The position numbers and the translations under genes are program-made. Positions 22,284 to 32,574 of a stretch of DNA of 64,000 nucleotides are shown here, piece after piece. The first letter of the stretch is position 1. The number at the start of each line of letters is the position of its first letter. The notes under the pieces are model-generated. The model had not been told where the DNA came from, searched no databases, and was given only the letters and a program-made list of their open reading frames with translations. The stretch covers positions 6,266,655 to 6,330,654 of the forward strand of contig JABAKD010000005.1 in NCBI GenBank assembly GCA_012845835.1, written 5' to 3'. This stretch comes from Undaria pinnatifida (taxonomy: Eukaryota > Sar > Phaeophyceae > Laminariales > Alariaceae).

Positions 22284-22905
22284 GTTCGGTACGGTACCGT
22301 TATTTTCGGTACCGGTATGGATGCCGTATCGAACTTACCGAAGTACTCGGTACCGGTATTGATGCCATACCAAACTTATCGAAGTGCCCGGTACCGGTAT
22401 TGATGTACCGAACTTACCGAAGTTGTCCGTTACTGGTATGAAAGTCTGTACCGGTACCGGCGATACCGGTATTGATGTCGTACCGAAGTTACCGAAGTGT
22501 CCGGTACCGGTATTGATGTCGTGCCGAAGTTAAAGTGTCCGGTACCGGTATGCATGTCGTATCGAACTTACCGAAGAACCCGGTACCGGTATGGATGCCA
22601 TACCAAACTTATCGATTTGCCCGGTACAGGTATTGATGTACCGAACTTACCGAAGTTGTCCGTTACTGATATGAAAGTCTGTACCGGTCCCGGCGATACC
22701 GGTATTGATGTCGTACCGAAGCTACCCAAGTGTCCGGTGCCGGTATTGATGTCGTACCGAAGTTACCCAAGTGTCCGGTACCGGTATTGATGTCGTACCG
22801 AAGTTACCGAAGTGTCCGGTACCGGTATTGATGTCATACCGAACTTACCGAAGTTTCCTGTACTCGTAATACCGTCGGTATGCCTCGGTACGTACCGTGT
22901 GTGCT
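22284..22905 (+). repeat. 41-bp minisatellite rich in GGTACC/ACCGGT palindromes, block 1 copy 1
   Basis: The unit is close to CCGGTACCGGTATTGATG, then TCGTACCGAAGTTACCGAAGTGT, about 41 bp. It repeats imperfectly for about 620 bases, with half-units lacking the TCG. The matching array in duplication copy 2 is only about 380 bases long. Confidence 0.9.
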
Positions 22906-23550
22906 GTTGCTGTGGTGTACTCTCGTGCATAAACGATACGTAGCCACAAAAGAAGCGCGCAGGGTGAGCTGCTCCTCTTGGTTTCTAGGTCCGAGCCCGC
23001 GTCCACCGACAGCTAGCTGGATAGTGTGGCTACGGCGTGACGCGTTGCTGCGTTCGCGCATCGCATTCGCATCGTGTTTGTATTCCTAGTCCAACGCATC
23101 GCGATCGTTACTCGTACATCTGTGTGCACCCCGTACGGCTGCTGTCCAGGCTCTGCAGTTACATATTTACCTGATGAAAGACTTATGCCATTGTTGGAGT
23201 TGAGAATCGGACAGGCCGAATCGTCAGAGAACTCAATATCTCACCCGCAACATGACTTCGAAGGCATTCGTTCGCGAAACCCGACCAAACGTTTCTAGGC
23301 GCTATTAATAGTACTAAAACGAAGCTACTCGTGAAACAATCATATTAACCACTTGAGGACCTCAACCGGTCTGGAACATAAGGTCTGACGGCTTGGGTCA
23401 TCGGATTCTGAAATAGTATTATATCCCGTCCAATTTTGCAATATTGTCGGACTGCATGAAAAAAACGATCTAGTTCTCAGATCGAAAAGTAAAAATCAGA
23501 AGATCGGAACCGGATCGCGTAAGAACCAACCACATTTTCATGTCATAATG
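22906..23550. other. Sequence between the two minisatellite blocks
   Basis: No credible gene. It is conserved in copy 2 (58926-59578) at the general level of the duplication. Confidence 0.4.
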
Positions 23551-23875
23551 TGGCGGTACGGGGTTGATGTCGTACCAAACTTACCAAAGCGTCCGGTACA
23601 AACGTCCATACCGGTACCGGGGGTACCGGTATTGATGTCGTACCGAACTTTCCCGGTACGGTAAGTCAGCACCGGTGTCGGCGGTACCGGTATCCATATC
23701 GTACCGAACTACCGAGGTGTCCGGTACCGGTATTGATGTCGTACCGAAGTTACCGAAGTGTCTGGTACCGGTATATTGATGTCGTACTGAACTTACCGAG
23801 GTGTCCGGTACCGGTATTGATGCCGTACGGAGCTTACCGAAATGTCCGATACGGGTATTGATGTCGTACCGAACA
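23551..23875 (+). repeat. 41-bp minisatellite, block 2 copy 1
   Basis: The same unit as at 22284-22905 (GGTACCGGTATTGATGTCG and variants), separated by 650 bases of unique sequence. Copy 2 counterpart is 59579-59885. Confidence 0.88.
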
Positions 23876-24159
23876 CACCCTCGAAAATTACGGTTGGGTG
23901 TCGCTTTTGCTTCTGGTTTGTTGGTGATACTCCCACTCCTCAACCGCACCTTACAACCCTAATTACAACCCAGATGGTCACCCCGATCGACACGCACGCG
24001 CATACGAGTGTGCGGTTGTCGGGGTTGAAATTGGTGGCTTTGCCGCCCTAGCCTCACGAAGAACGCTTGATTTTTTTTTATCCGCGGCTGCTGACTAGCG
24101 GGTGTTGCACTACTGCTAGTATCCACACTGTGCCTATGCTTCAGGCCTTTGTCCAATTG

Positions 24160-24423
24160 TTAACTTGATTTAAATATACTTGATAACTTCTTTCTGCTGA
24201 GAGTGCTCGGGTGGTGCATCCCTGGCATTTCTGGGGTCGGACTACTTGCGGAACGGTCCAGCTTTTCTTTGGCTTCTTGCTCGGCCTTTATTGTTTTTGT
24301 TTCTGCTCGTTTCGCCGGTTGTTTCCTTTCAGCTGCTTCCTGCAAATTTGGTTCTTCTGCCAACACGATTTTGAACCTTTTCGCGATCATTTCTTCCTCT
24401 TTGTTTAGTAAAAGTTGAACTTC
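24160..24423 (-). CDS. Terminal exon of a charged, coiled-coil-like protein (duplication copy 1)
   Basis: Minus strand, from a plausible acceptor GGGAGTAG|GAAGTT at 24423 to TAA at 24160. It encodes about 87 residues: a Lys/Glu-rich helical part (LLNKEEEMIAKRFKIVLAEE, later TIKAEQEAKEKLDRSAS) and the tail LSRKKLSSIFKSS. Just upstream on the same strand (about 24510-24444) another protein-like piece, AEINENLKNDRSASNAQAAN, ends in TAG, and its KNDRSAS echoes KLDRSAS here. That suggests an intron or a broken internal repeat. The frame is intact in copy 2 with one replacement in the tail. Function is unknown. Confidence 0.5.
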   Translation of the reverse strand, partial: EVQLLLNKEEEMIAKRFKIVLAEEPNLQEAAERKQPAKRAETKTIKAEQEAKEKLDRSASSPTPEMPGMHHPSTLSRKKLSSIFKSS

Positions 24424-24550
24424 CTACTCCCTACCATTTGCCGCTAATTTGCCGCCTGTGCATTACTTGCCGAACGGTCATTCTTTAGATTTTCGTTGAT
24501 TTCCGCAATATGTTTTGTACTTGGCACGAAGTTTCATCAGCTGAGATATC

Positions 24551-24735
24551 GCCCAGCACCCCACCGCAGCGCTATAGCTCAGCAGCGCAGCGCCGTGCAG
24601 TGCCGTGCCCTGCGATGCCCTGCCGTGCCCTGCAGCTCACCTCTGTAGCGCACCGCAGCCCTAGCTCAGCAGAGCGCAGCGCCGTGTGCTTTGCCGTGCT
24701 TCGCCATGCTGCGTGCTTTGCTGTACTTTTACTAG
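24551..24735 (+). repeat. Degenerate GCCGTGCCCTGC/CAGCGCAGC repeats
   Basis: Short words GCAGCGC, GCCGTGC and CCCTGC recur irregularly, with a related patch at 24890-24965. Copy 2 counterparts are at 60561-60745 and 60900-60975. Confidence 0.6.
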
Positions 24736-25007
24736 TTCGTACATACATGCCAGTAACGTTCGAAGTATCATACCACGTACCGGTACTATTAATGCTACAT
24801 ACACCAGGTTTCTTTGTACATATCACGTTGTTGGATCATGAACAATGCACCCCCAGCTCAGGTCAGCCCGGCTATATATAGCTCAGCAGCACAGCGCAGC
24901 ACAGCGCGGTGCCGTGCCCTGCCCTTCGTTCTGCGGTGCTGTGTTGTGCGGCGCTGTGCGTTCTTTTGAACATATAGCAGTAGTAGCACCAGGTATGATA
25001 CAGGTAC

Positions 25008-25695
25008 CAGGTTTATGCACGCGTTGTGTACTCGTATTTTTTGCTTTCTTCAGTTGATTGTCCTCTCGGTCCCCATGCTCCCCCCCCCTCCCCCGCAAAT
25101 AGCACGTGCTGTCGTTCAGAACGTGACACCAACAAGCACACAGCACAGCGCAGGGCAATTAGCTCCGCACAGGCACCTCTTGGCATTATTATCAATTCGA
25201 TATTCGCACCAAATAATCGCGGGCCTCGTCTTCCTGCCCCCTTTACACATGTTTCATTCTTCTGTGCGCGAGCGTAGCGGGCGGCCGTAGCGGGCGGCGT
25301 CAGCCCCCCGTGGAGCGGAGTCCTGTGCTTTTCTTAGAACCACACAGAGTACCACCAGGTATTAGGCGAAGTACCAGGTACCAGGTACCGTTAGTACGTG
25401 CGTGTACTCGTCTTTTTGCTTTCGTCGTTGATTTTGTTCTCCATCTCGGTTCTCTTCGCAATTTTTTCTTCGCAAATTACACCCGCACTTCTGCCGATCA
25501 GAACGCGACATCGCCAACAAACAGCACAGCACAGACAGGGCAATCAGCTCCGCACAAGTAGCTCTTGGCATTATCAAATCGCTAGTTGCACTAAATCATG
25601 GGCCTCTTCTCTCTCTGCCCCCTTCACATTTAGTTGAAATCTTCCTTGCGCGAGCGTAGCGGGCGGCGTCAGCCGCCGGCGGAGCGGAGCGCTTG
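25008..25695 (+). repeat. Diverged tandem duplication of an about 320-bp unit
   Basis: Units 25008-25326 and 25383-25695 share, in order, GTGTACTCGT.TTTTTGCTTTC, CAGAACGYGACA, CAGCACAG, AGCTCCGCACA, CTCTTGGCATTAT and the GC-rich end GCGCGAGCGTAGCGGGCGGC. Each unit ends in a short palindrome (GGCGGCGTCAGCCGCC in the second). No conserved ORF. Repeated in duplication copy 2 at 61018-61705. Confidence 0.75.
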
Positions 25696-25699
25696 TATT

Positions 25700-26750
25700 T
25701 ACATATTTTGACCACTGCTTAGTTTTTCCCTTGTACCACGTGATTTTAGTCCAAGTGTGAAAATCGGCGCGTTGCATGAGATGCTTCGATGTGCTGTGAC
25801 GAATAAAATGTAGCAAACTCCCGTCAATCTGTGTGTGTATATGTTGGTTCTTTACGGTCCGCGGTGGGCGGTCGCAACGGCCAGCCACTTGGAAAGGGGT
25901 CGCTACCTTTTGGCGCGGGGTGTAAATCAGAAACTCGAGCTCGCTCGTAGCAATACCAAATTGTTCATAGGAAGCTTGAGCATTAACTAATTATACATGC
26001 GCTATACCGTGGGCAATCCACAGGACACTGATATTTCAAATAGAAAAATTAAGGCTCACTAAGCATGTCTGCGTCGTATCGCCGGCAACTACGCGGAAAG
26101 CCGGAATATCAACACTAGCACGAAGGACGATGGTTTTGTATCGCCGGCAAACTCGACGGACAGGTTTCAACCTTGCACCAACGCGCTTTTCTGAGTGCGA
26201 AAAAACATATTGTTGCGTGAGGAGATCAAGATTCGTGTTTATCCATCCGACGGAGTGTAAAAAACAATAATACAAATACAATAGTGAAGCGCTTGGTCGA
26301 AAGGCATGGCAGACGAGGGGGGGGAAATACGCCAGAAAGCGTGCAACCGGCACGTGCCACGACACGCGCAGCACGTCTTGGCTACATTTTTCTTGCTCAC
26401 GGGGCTCGTTAGCTGATGAATAAACTACTCGACACCGTTCGAATCAATTTCTGTCCGTTTCGATACTAACTGTTCGCTAGATACTTAGGGTTAGCCCGTG
26501 AGGTCATTCATCGAGTTGCATATTCATTTTCTAATCAAAATCAGCGTTAGGTGGAGTAGGCAGCCGCTCAAGCGAGCAGCCTCAGCATAATTAGGTGCAC
26601 CTTAATCGTAGCGTACGATATCTATATGAGGCAGACCACCCATACATCCGTATGCACGAGGCTCCCTTGCAATACAAATCCCGGGAACATTCAGCATACC
26701 AGGTGTATATCAAGTAAGGTCAAACCAGAATCAGATAAAAGAAGATGGAG
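25700..26750. other. Duplicated stretch, no gene recognised
   Basis: Only short frames. Words such as TATCGCCGGCAA recur twice near 26080-26150. Confidence 0.4.
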
Positions 26751-26756
26751 TAAACC

Positions 26757-26905
26757 AAGGTAGGGTAGGGTAGGGTAGAGTAGCGTACGGTAAGGCAGGG
26801 TATCGCAGGGTGTAAGGTAGGGTAGGGTAGGGTAGTACACAAGGCGACAGAAAAGGATAGGACAGGATAGTATAAGATAGGGTAGGATAGAATAGGACAA
26901 GATAA
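26757..26905 (+). repeat. GGTAG/GGATAG pentamer-hexamer repeat tract
   Basis: TAGGGTAGGGTAGGG-type repeats grade into AGGATAGGACAGGATAG. It resembles telomere-like DNA but the unit is five to six bases and variable. Copy 2 counterpart is 62764-62912. Confidence 0.8.
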
Positions 26906-27157
26906 GACGAGGCAAGAGTACAGGAGAATCGCAGAGCAAGAGACAGAGATACAGATGAATCTACACAGATGAACAAATATTTAATACATATCGTAGTACC
27001 TAGATAAATGATGACAATAATAAAGGATACTTTACCATTTATTCGATGTTATACGTCAGCGTTGATATATATTTCACCTAACACGTTGATGTCTTCATCA
27101 GGGTTCACAGCAGGAATAAAAGTCCAATATACTGTACTGTTGATTAGATTTTGACTC

Positions 27158-27250
27158 ATGGAAAACTTACTCAAAACGAGCGACCGGTGTATTGAGCAGC
27201 TTGCAAAGACGAGTATCGACCCTAAATTTGCCGAACTCACAGCTGACGTT
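27158..27250 (+). CDS. Possible first exon, unknown protein (duplication copy 1)
   Basis: ATG at 27158, then 31 codons reading MENLLKTSDRCIEQL and ending FAELTADV at a donor GTT|GTAAGA in phase 0. The translation is protein-like and identical in copy 2 (63165-63257). After the donor the sequence becomes a low-complexity ACA-rich stretch, as expected of an intron. No partner exon could be proved and the family is not recognised. Confidence 0.4.
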
Positions 27251-27396
27251 GTAAGAAGAACAATTTACGAAAACAAAAACAAATACAAATACACCACGAC
27301 ACAAACACAGACGCAGACACACAAAACGCATAGACTTAAACACAGACATGACCATAAACTCACGCACACAACAACCCCGACCCAACACCCAACATC

Positions 27397-27711
27397 ATGC
27401 CCGAAGCTCCAAATCAAACCAAAATAAATCATGGACACGCACAACACGCACCTGAAAAGCAGCGAAACTATCCTTGCTGGAAAAATCGAAAAGGCGACAC
27501 TTCCTACGCCGCCCGTGGCTCCATGGCACTTAGCAACGGCAGCAGAGACCTCATCCCGGACACCGACGAGTTGGACCCTGGTGCAGCGGGACGAAGGACA
27601 AGATGCAAAGCGATCGTGACGGTGTTGTTGTTGTTGGCGTTGTCGAGGGGGTCGGGAGGGAGGGGCGGGGGTGGGGTGGGAGGTTGGGGGGGGTACTCAT
27701 TTCATACATAG
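27397..27711 (+). CDS. Possible exon with one membrane helix (duplication copy 1)
   Basis: Plus-strand frame with a polar N-terminal part (DTDELDPGAAGRRTRCK) followed by a hydrophobic segment AIVTVLLLLALSRGS, as in a type II membrane protein. It then runs into a G-rich tract that encodes poly-Gly and is probably not coding. Copy 2 (63404-63718) keeps the frame, with one Pro/Thr change. Start and end are uncertain. Confidence 0.3.
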   Translation: MPEAPNQTKINHGHAQHAPEKQRNYPCWKNRKGDTSYAARGSMALSNGSRDLIPDTDELDPGAAGRRTRCKAIVTVLLLLALSRGSGGRGGGGVGGWGGYSFHT

Positions 27712-27740
27712 CCGTAGACCCTCGCATCCCTACATGTAAC
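27694..27740 (+). repeat. Short member of the dispersed repeat family
   Basis: TACTCATTTCATACATAGCC, then GTAG and CCTCGCATCC, directly after a G-rich tract, as at 30746. The copy 2 counterpart starts at 63701. Confidence 0.6.
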
Positions 27741-28321
27741 TGCCTCGTGGCTGCCTTGCCATATGCATGCTACGTGACATCATCTCCCTTCGGCGGAGGT
27801 GGGGAGGTGGGGTTCTCTAATCCGCAAATTAAAGATGACCCGACTAGAACACCATCTCGGTTGGGGAGGAGGGTGGACTTCGGGGGGTGGGAGGGGCATC
27901 GCTGATACAGCCCGTGGTAAATCGGATGAAAGGTTTCGCAAAGCAACCGAGGCATTATACTGTTGACGTTGTTGTCAAGGGTTGGGCTTGGGGTAGGGGG
28001 TAGGGTAGGGGTTGGGGTGAGGGGGGACAGGGGTTGGGGAATTGTGGTGCGGACACCGCTGAAAAATCCAGTGGTGCAGTAGATGAAGAGGACTTGCAAA
28101 GCGGCGATTGGGGTGGGGATTAGCGGCCGGCAGGGACTACCAAAAACCCTGATCCCACGCTGTACGGTCTTGTTTCGCACACCGTTGGCCACGCTAAAAC
28201 CACTTGACAACACTATTTCGTGGGCAATGTGGGATCAGGGTCTTGGTGGGCCTTGCAGTTTGCCAATTATACATCAGGGCCAGTTAGAAAGGCTCAGGTC
28301 GGCGTGGGGGCGGGTTAGAGG

Positions 28322-28684
28322 TCACACGTGTACCAGGTGCATGCCACCGGTGATGGGAAGGGAGATGAAATCGAAAGCCAGGCGCCCTCTCCGTATGGGG
28401 GACCCCCCAACACGAAAGTTGTCAAGTGCGAAGCGACACTCAGCCGCAACAGCGGCAGCCGCAACAGCAGCAACGGTAGCAGCATTGGGATCAGGGATAC
28501 GGGAGGCGGCGGGGTCAGCTTTTACGTCTCGCGATAGGTCTAGACACGCCACTTGTGTTACAACCTTATCCATTTCTGCTTTTCGAAATGGCGGAATATG
28601 CACTACCAGTACCAACAAGTTTGTGTGTGACGCTGCGCCAGAGAAACCTATTTCGGTCTGTTTCTGAGCGAGGCACAGAGCCAC
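28322..28684 (-). CDS. Possible exon, unknown protein
   Basis: A 120-codon minus-strand frame just outside the visible duplication match. It includes VVHIPPFRKAEMDKVV, an Ala/Val run encoded by GCTGCTGTTGCGG-type repeats, and ALDNFRVGGSPIRRGRLAF, and reaches ITGGMHLV next to a possible donor CTG|GTACAC. Composition is protein-like. No motif was identified and no neighbouring exon was found. Confidence 0.35.
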   Translation of the reverse strand: MALCLAQKQTEIGFSGAASHTNLLVLVVHIPPFRKAEMDKVVTQVACLDLSRDVKADPAASRIPDPNAATVAAVAAAAVAAECRFALDNFRVGGSPIRRGRLAFDFISLPITGGMHLVHV

Positions 28685-29106
28685 TCGTTCCAGTGGCCTA
28701 TACTACTAGTAAGTGAAAAGGGAAAAAGGCGGTATTCTGCTATTAATGCCGTAGCCGTGGCCGTGTGCGTACGTTCTTCACCTCAAAGCACTCTCCGTGA
28801 TCACAAAGGGTGAGAAAGCAGAAAAACAATGTCGCAGATTTATGCGATTAGCCAATGCAATACCAACCGTATTGGATACGGAAAGCAGGACATAGACCAA
28901 CCAAAACATACGACAAGGAAAAAACAGAACGACAAAAACAAAATAAAAACGCGTATACCGGCAGAAGCATGCGTCACATCTGAGGATGATAATGATGCTG
29001 ACAGCATCACACTACAAGTACGCAATTCCCCTGAAATCTAGGCCGTGACCTAGAAACAGAGCTACAATCTCCAGGGCCGGCCATAGGGCGCATCAGGACG
29101 TTGTCA

Positions 29107-29245
29107 GAACCCTACGAGTCGGGTCGGGTCTGGTCGGGTCGGGGTGGATCAGGAGGTGTTAAAATCTCACGGGTCGGGTCGCGCCGGTTTATGAGGTGTT
29201 CACGTTCTCACGTGTCGGGTCGGGTCGGGTCGGGTCATATCGTAT
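29107..29245 (+). repeat. GGGTC pentamer array, block 1
   Basis: Runs of GGGTCGGGTCGGG broken by longer spacers that each carry a CTCACGGGTC-like word, at about 29115-29150, 29170-29190 and 29205-29240. Confidence 0.85.
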
Positions 29246-29584
29246 CCGGAAAATAAAACCTCACGCTCGGTAGAAAGAGCCGACTTAATGTGAAGACAAT
29301 ACACACGCGTCCGGGTGGATCGGGTCAAGAGTCAAGAGGTGTTCAAAATCTCACTTCTGACGTGCGGACCTGACATATTGAAAACTTTCTGTTTCGAGCC
29401 CGAAGGCCTCTCGGGTGCCAATACTCTTTCGGCACCCTATTCAAACATTAAAACACCGCCAAACGTAGATATTCCTGTCAGTATCCTCCATAACCCTTTA
29501 CAGCCAGGCCACACGTCACGCCGGGTTACCCAACTTACTGCTGAATATTAGTACAGTAGTTTGATAAGTGTCGACTCGCTGGCC

Positions 29585-29915
29585 GGATCCGCGGGTCGAT
29601 CGCGGGTCGAGATGATCAATATCACCGGCCGGGGTGAACCGACCCGCGACATGACCCGATATCTCACGGCCAAAAAAAGGGAATATGGTGGGTCGGGCCG
29701 GGCCGGGCCTTGTCGGAATGGGTCGGGAAGTTTTCACATCTCACGGGTCGGGGCGGGTCGGGGCGGGTCGGGGCGGGGCGGGTCGGGTCGGGGCGGGGCG
29801 GGGCGGGGCGGGGCGGGTCGGGTCGGGTCGGGTCGGATCAGAAGTTTGTGAATCTTGCGGGTTGCGTCGGTCAGGAGGTTTGTAAACGTCACGGGTCGCA
29901 CCCGACCCGACCTGA
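29585..29915 (+). repeat. GGGTC/GGGGC pentamer array, block 2
   Basis: A dense run at 29745-29835 of GGGTC and GGGGC pentamers, flanked by scattered copies (GACCCGACCCG on the complementary side at about 29905). The purine strand has many runs of three or more G and could form G-quadruplexes. Confidence 0.9.
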
Positions 29916-29929
29916 ACCGGCTCGACCGG

Positions 29930-30580
29930 CGATGTTTGGCCCTACCCGTGACCAGCGTCGTACAAAGCGTGTCGTTGGAGGGAAAATACGAACATCACTT
30001 TGAAAAAAAAACTAGCATTTTGACGACATCGGAGAGTTCCCCGGTTGATTAATCCCTTCAGCGAGAAAAAGTGTCTACAGAGGACTAATACAATCCCATC
30101 GTAGAACGCGTGAAAAACGACAGAATGCCCATTACTCGACTATTAGCACAAGCATCAACTACATCTCCAGCACTACAATACAGGCATGCCAACAACAAGC
30201 GCCCAATCTGAGCAAGTCTTCATAGCGTTATTGCCACACCAACTTTGAGCACAGGGCTCTACACATTGAGTACTCGCTGCCGAGCGCATTTTCATTACCC
30301 AAAGCTCTTACGAGTGGTGCCTCCCACAATGCGAGCGAGCCTGCCAGTATTACGACGGCCTTTTAATGTATTTGGACCTATAGTGTAGCACCCACCCGGA
30401 GTACGTTTGACGAACACGCATATCCAATCCATCACAGCCACAGCATACAGTCTCGCGTCCCTTTAGCCCGGCGCGGCCGAACCAAGACTAACTGCTGTGA
30501 AATCTCCAGAAGCATGCACTTGTGGGACGATCGCCAAATATTTCCGTCCACTCCATACATGCCTGCGAAATATTCAGTTA
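29930..30580. other. Intergenic, nothing recognised
   Basis: No credible frames or repeats. Confidence 0.4.
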
Positions 30581-30587
30581 GTGGTGA

Positions 30588-30745
30588 AGGGTGAAGGGGG
30601 AGGGGCGGGGGACGGGGGGACAGGTGGGGGGGGGGGTGCAGTGGGGGGAGAGAACGACGAGGGGGGAGGGGAGGAGGAAGGAGGTGGTCGGGGGGGGGCA
30701 GTGGGGGTGAACGAATGGGAGAAGGGGAGAGGGTGGGGGGTGGTG
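30588..30745 (+). repeat. Purine-only G-rich tract
   Basis: About 150 bases of GGGGGA/GGGGTG-type sequence with runs up to 12 G. A similar tract precedes the related dispersed repeat at 27694, so the tract and the repeat may form one unit. Confidence 0.85.
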
Positions 30746-30894
30746 TACTCATTTCATGCATAGCCGTAGTCTTAAGACCATAGGCCCTCGCATCTCTACA
30801 AAATCGGGACGGCGCACGTCGGGTTTTCACCGACCAGGCAGACCTCGCGTGCACCAAGCGCGAACCGCCCAGTCGCGAGAAGGGTGAGCTGCAT
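30746..30894 (+). repeat. Dispersed repeat family member, plus orientation
   Basis: Starts TACTCATTTCATGCATAGC and ends AAGGGTGAGCTGCAT. It is collinear with the reverse complement of 954-1116, sharing GCACGTCGGGTT and GTGCACYAAGCGCGAA. Confidence 0.75.
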
Positions 30895-30899
30895 CCTAC

Positions 30900-31805
30900 C
30901 AAGAACCACTTGTCCGGCGGACATCCGCACATTGTGCGTACTATCTGTCATATGGATGACGAATACATTTGTTTTCTGGTGTGGCCACTTCCAGATGGAG
31001 TAACGGGGATACTACTTAACAGCCAAAACATGCAAAAATACGACAGGACACAACAGGACACAACACATTCACGCAGTCAGCCAACTAAACGAATACGTAA
31101 AACCAACGGCACTCCAGTGGAGGCGGGGGGGAAGAGTTTTGTGGTCAAGTGTCCGGATCCAAGTGTACTTCTCTGCCCTACCGTGTTGCTTTCGTTTTCA
31201 GCGTGTTTCTTTTTCGATTATTCATGCCATACCAAGGCACTCATTTGATAGGGTGGTCTGGGCACTGGAAAAAAAAACCAATCAGATATACCATACTGAC
31301 CTCGTCAGGGACTACTTCATGGCGTGTTAGTTTTGTACCTGCAAACTTTTTTTCCCTCGCACAAAAACAGTACCACTCACGGGAGACGAGAGACACGATG
31401 GGGGCAAACGACAGCACACAGCAGCAGTTTGCCGATATGTGTTCCTCACGAACGGGTGAGAAATACGGCACACGTTGTCGACCAACAAGTTTAATTTTTA
31501 TTTTATCTTGTTCTTCATCCCATTTATTATCCTCGCACCACTCTCTCGCTCCCTCCCAGTAGTAGTAGCTCAGATCCGGGGTCACATAGCGGGCCCTCCT
31601 CTCCCCTCTCCACTACGGTATGTGCCTTCATTCTTATCGCCAAAATACTTCAGCCTTCTTTTCCCTCGTCGACTCGCGTCGAATTGTGCCTACCCACACG
31701 TTCTCAGCACTTGATTTTTTTTATTATCTTGCATTTTTGCAAATAAATTCAAAATCCTACCACGGTGGGAATCGGATTCAAGGACCAACGCTAGTAGTAT
31801 TCGAG
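30900..31805. other. Intergenic, no gene recognised
   Basis: Several overlapping 60-130 codon frames without motifs. T-rich patches are at 31490-31560 and 31705-31745. Confidence 0.35.
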
Positions 31806-31810
31806 GGTAA

Positions 31811-32574
31811 GGCCATTTCTTATACAGTCGGATTTGTCAGTCGAAAGCGGCCTTTTTCGACTGAAGCCCAAATCGGGCTTTCTTACACAGTCGAAAGAGG
31901 GCTTTTTCGACTCAACTTTTTTCGACTGAGAATTCCGACTGGCGGATCCGGTCGAAAAACTCGACTTTTTCGACTGGATCCTACAGTCGAAAAAATCAGT
32001 CGAAAAGTTTTTACACGTGTTTTTTGAACCGATCGCATCGCTCATCCCACCACCAAACACACACCCACACGGCCACGCGGCCACACACCCATACCAGGTA
32101 CCACACTGCAGTATCATACAAGGCGCTGACGCTGGCTTGGCTATCCCTGCTGTTGCTTGTCGCAGCAAGTCAGCGTGGCGCATTCCTAGTTCCGCTCGCC
32201 CGCAGCGCGCGGTCTCGATCTCATGCTGCCAACAACGGCTGCGCCTTCTCGTAGCTTTGGCGGCTTTCGGCTGAGTGCAACTCCACGAACGTAGCTTTGG
32301 CGGCTTTCGGCTAAGCCCAAAGCCACCAACTCGCTGGGATGAAGGTTCGTCGAGCCGTTGCTCGCGGAGAAAGCGCGAAGCACAGAGCTGCCAACCGATT
32401 TCGCCTGCTCTACAGCAGTACTCCCGCACGCCAACCGCCTCTAGGAAGAGCACAAAAGCTATAAAATCGACTCGACTGACGATAAGAAGAAGGACCAGAA
32501 GAATCCAGTCGAAGAAAAGTCCAGTCGAAAAGGGCCGTTTCGACTGGCGGAATCCGACTGTATAAGAAATGGCC
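31811..32574 (+). mobile_element. PIF/Harbinger-like non-autonomous DNA transposon
   Basis: Terminal inverted repeats of 24 bases, perfect, starting GGCCATTTCTTATACAGT (31811-31834 and 32551-32574), are flanked by a TAA target duplication (31808-31810 and 32575-32577). TAA/TTA duplications and GG-starting ends are characteristic of PIF/Harbinger. CAGTCGAAA and its complement recur about ten times just inside both ends, likely transposase-binding repeats. The 764-bp interior has no transposase. It contains a duplicated CGTAGCTTTGGCGGCTTTCG word at 32250 and 32291. Confidence 0.85.

Larger units (their letters stand above)
13486..27993 (+). repeat. Segmental duplication, copy 1
   Basis: Collinear in direct orientation with 48731-64000, by eye about 97-98% identical outside minisatellites. 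Position 13486 pairs with about 48731 and 27993 with 64000, so the true extent is larger than the 14.5 kb seen. Main differences: a 987-bp hAT-like insertion in copy 2, about 240 bp fewer of the 41-bp minisatellite in copy 2, a 19-20 base insertion in copy 2 near 57140, and scattered indels. Confidence 0.95.

Noticed and set aside
22103-22790. Tyr/Arg-rich ORFs over the 41-bp minisatellite
   Set aside because: They only translate the repeat; frames change between duplication copies.
26757-26905. Telomere or telomere remnant
   Set aside because: The repeat is GGTAG/GGATAG with variable length, not the TTAGGG seen near 40.7 kb, and it lies inside the duplication.
30432-30932. 166-codon proline-rich minus-strand ORF
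   Set aside because: Most of it is the complement of the G-rich tract and the dispersed repeat; open by composition.
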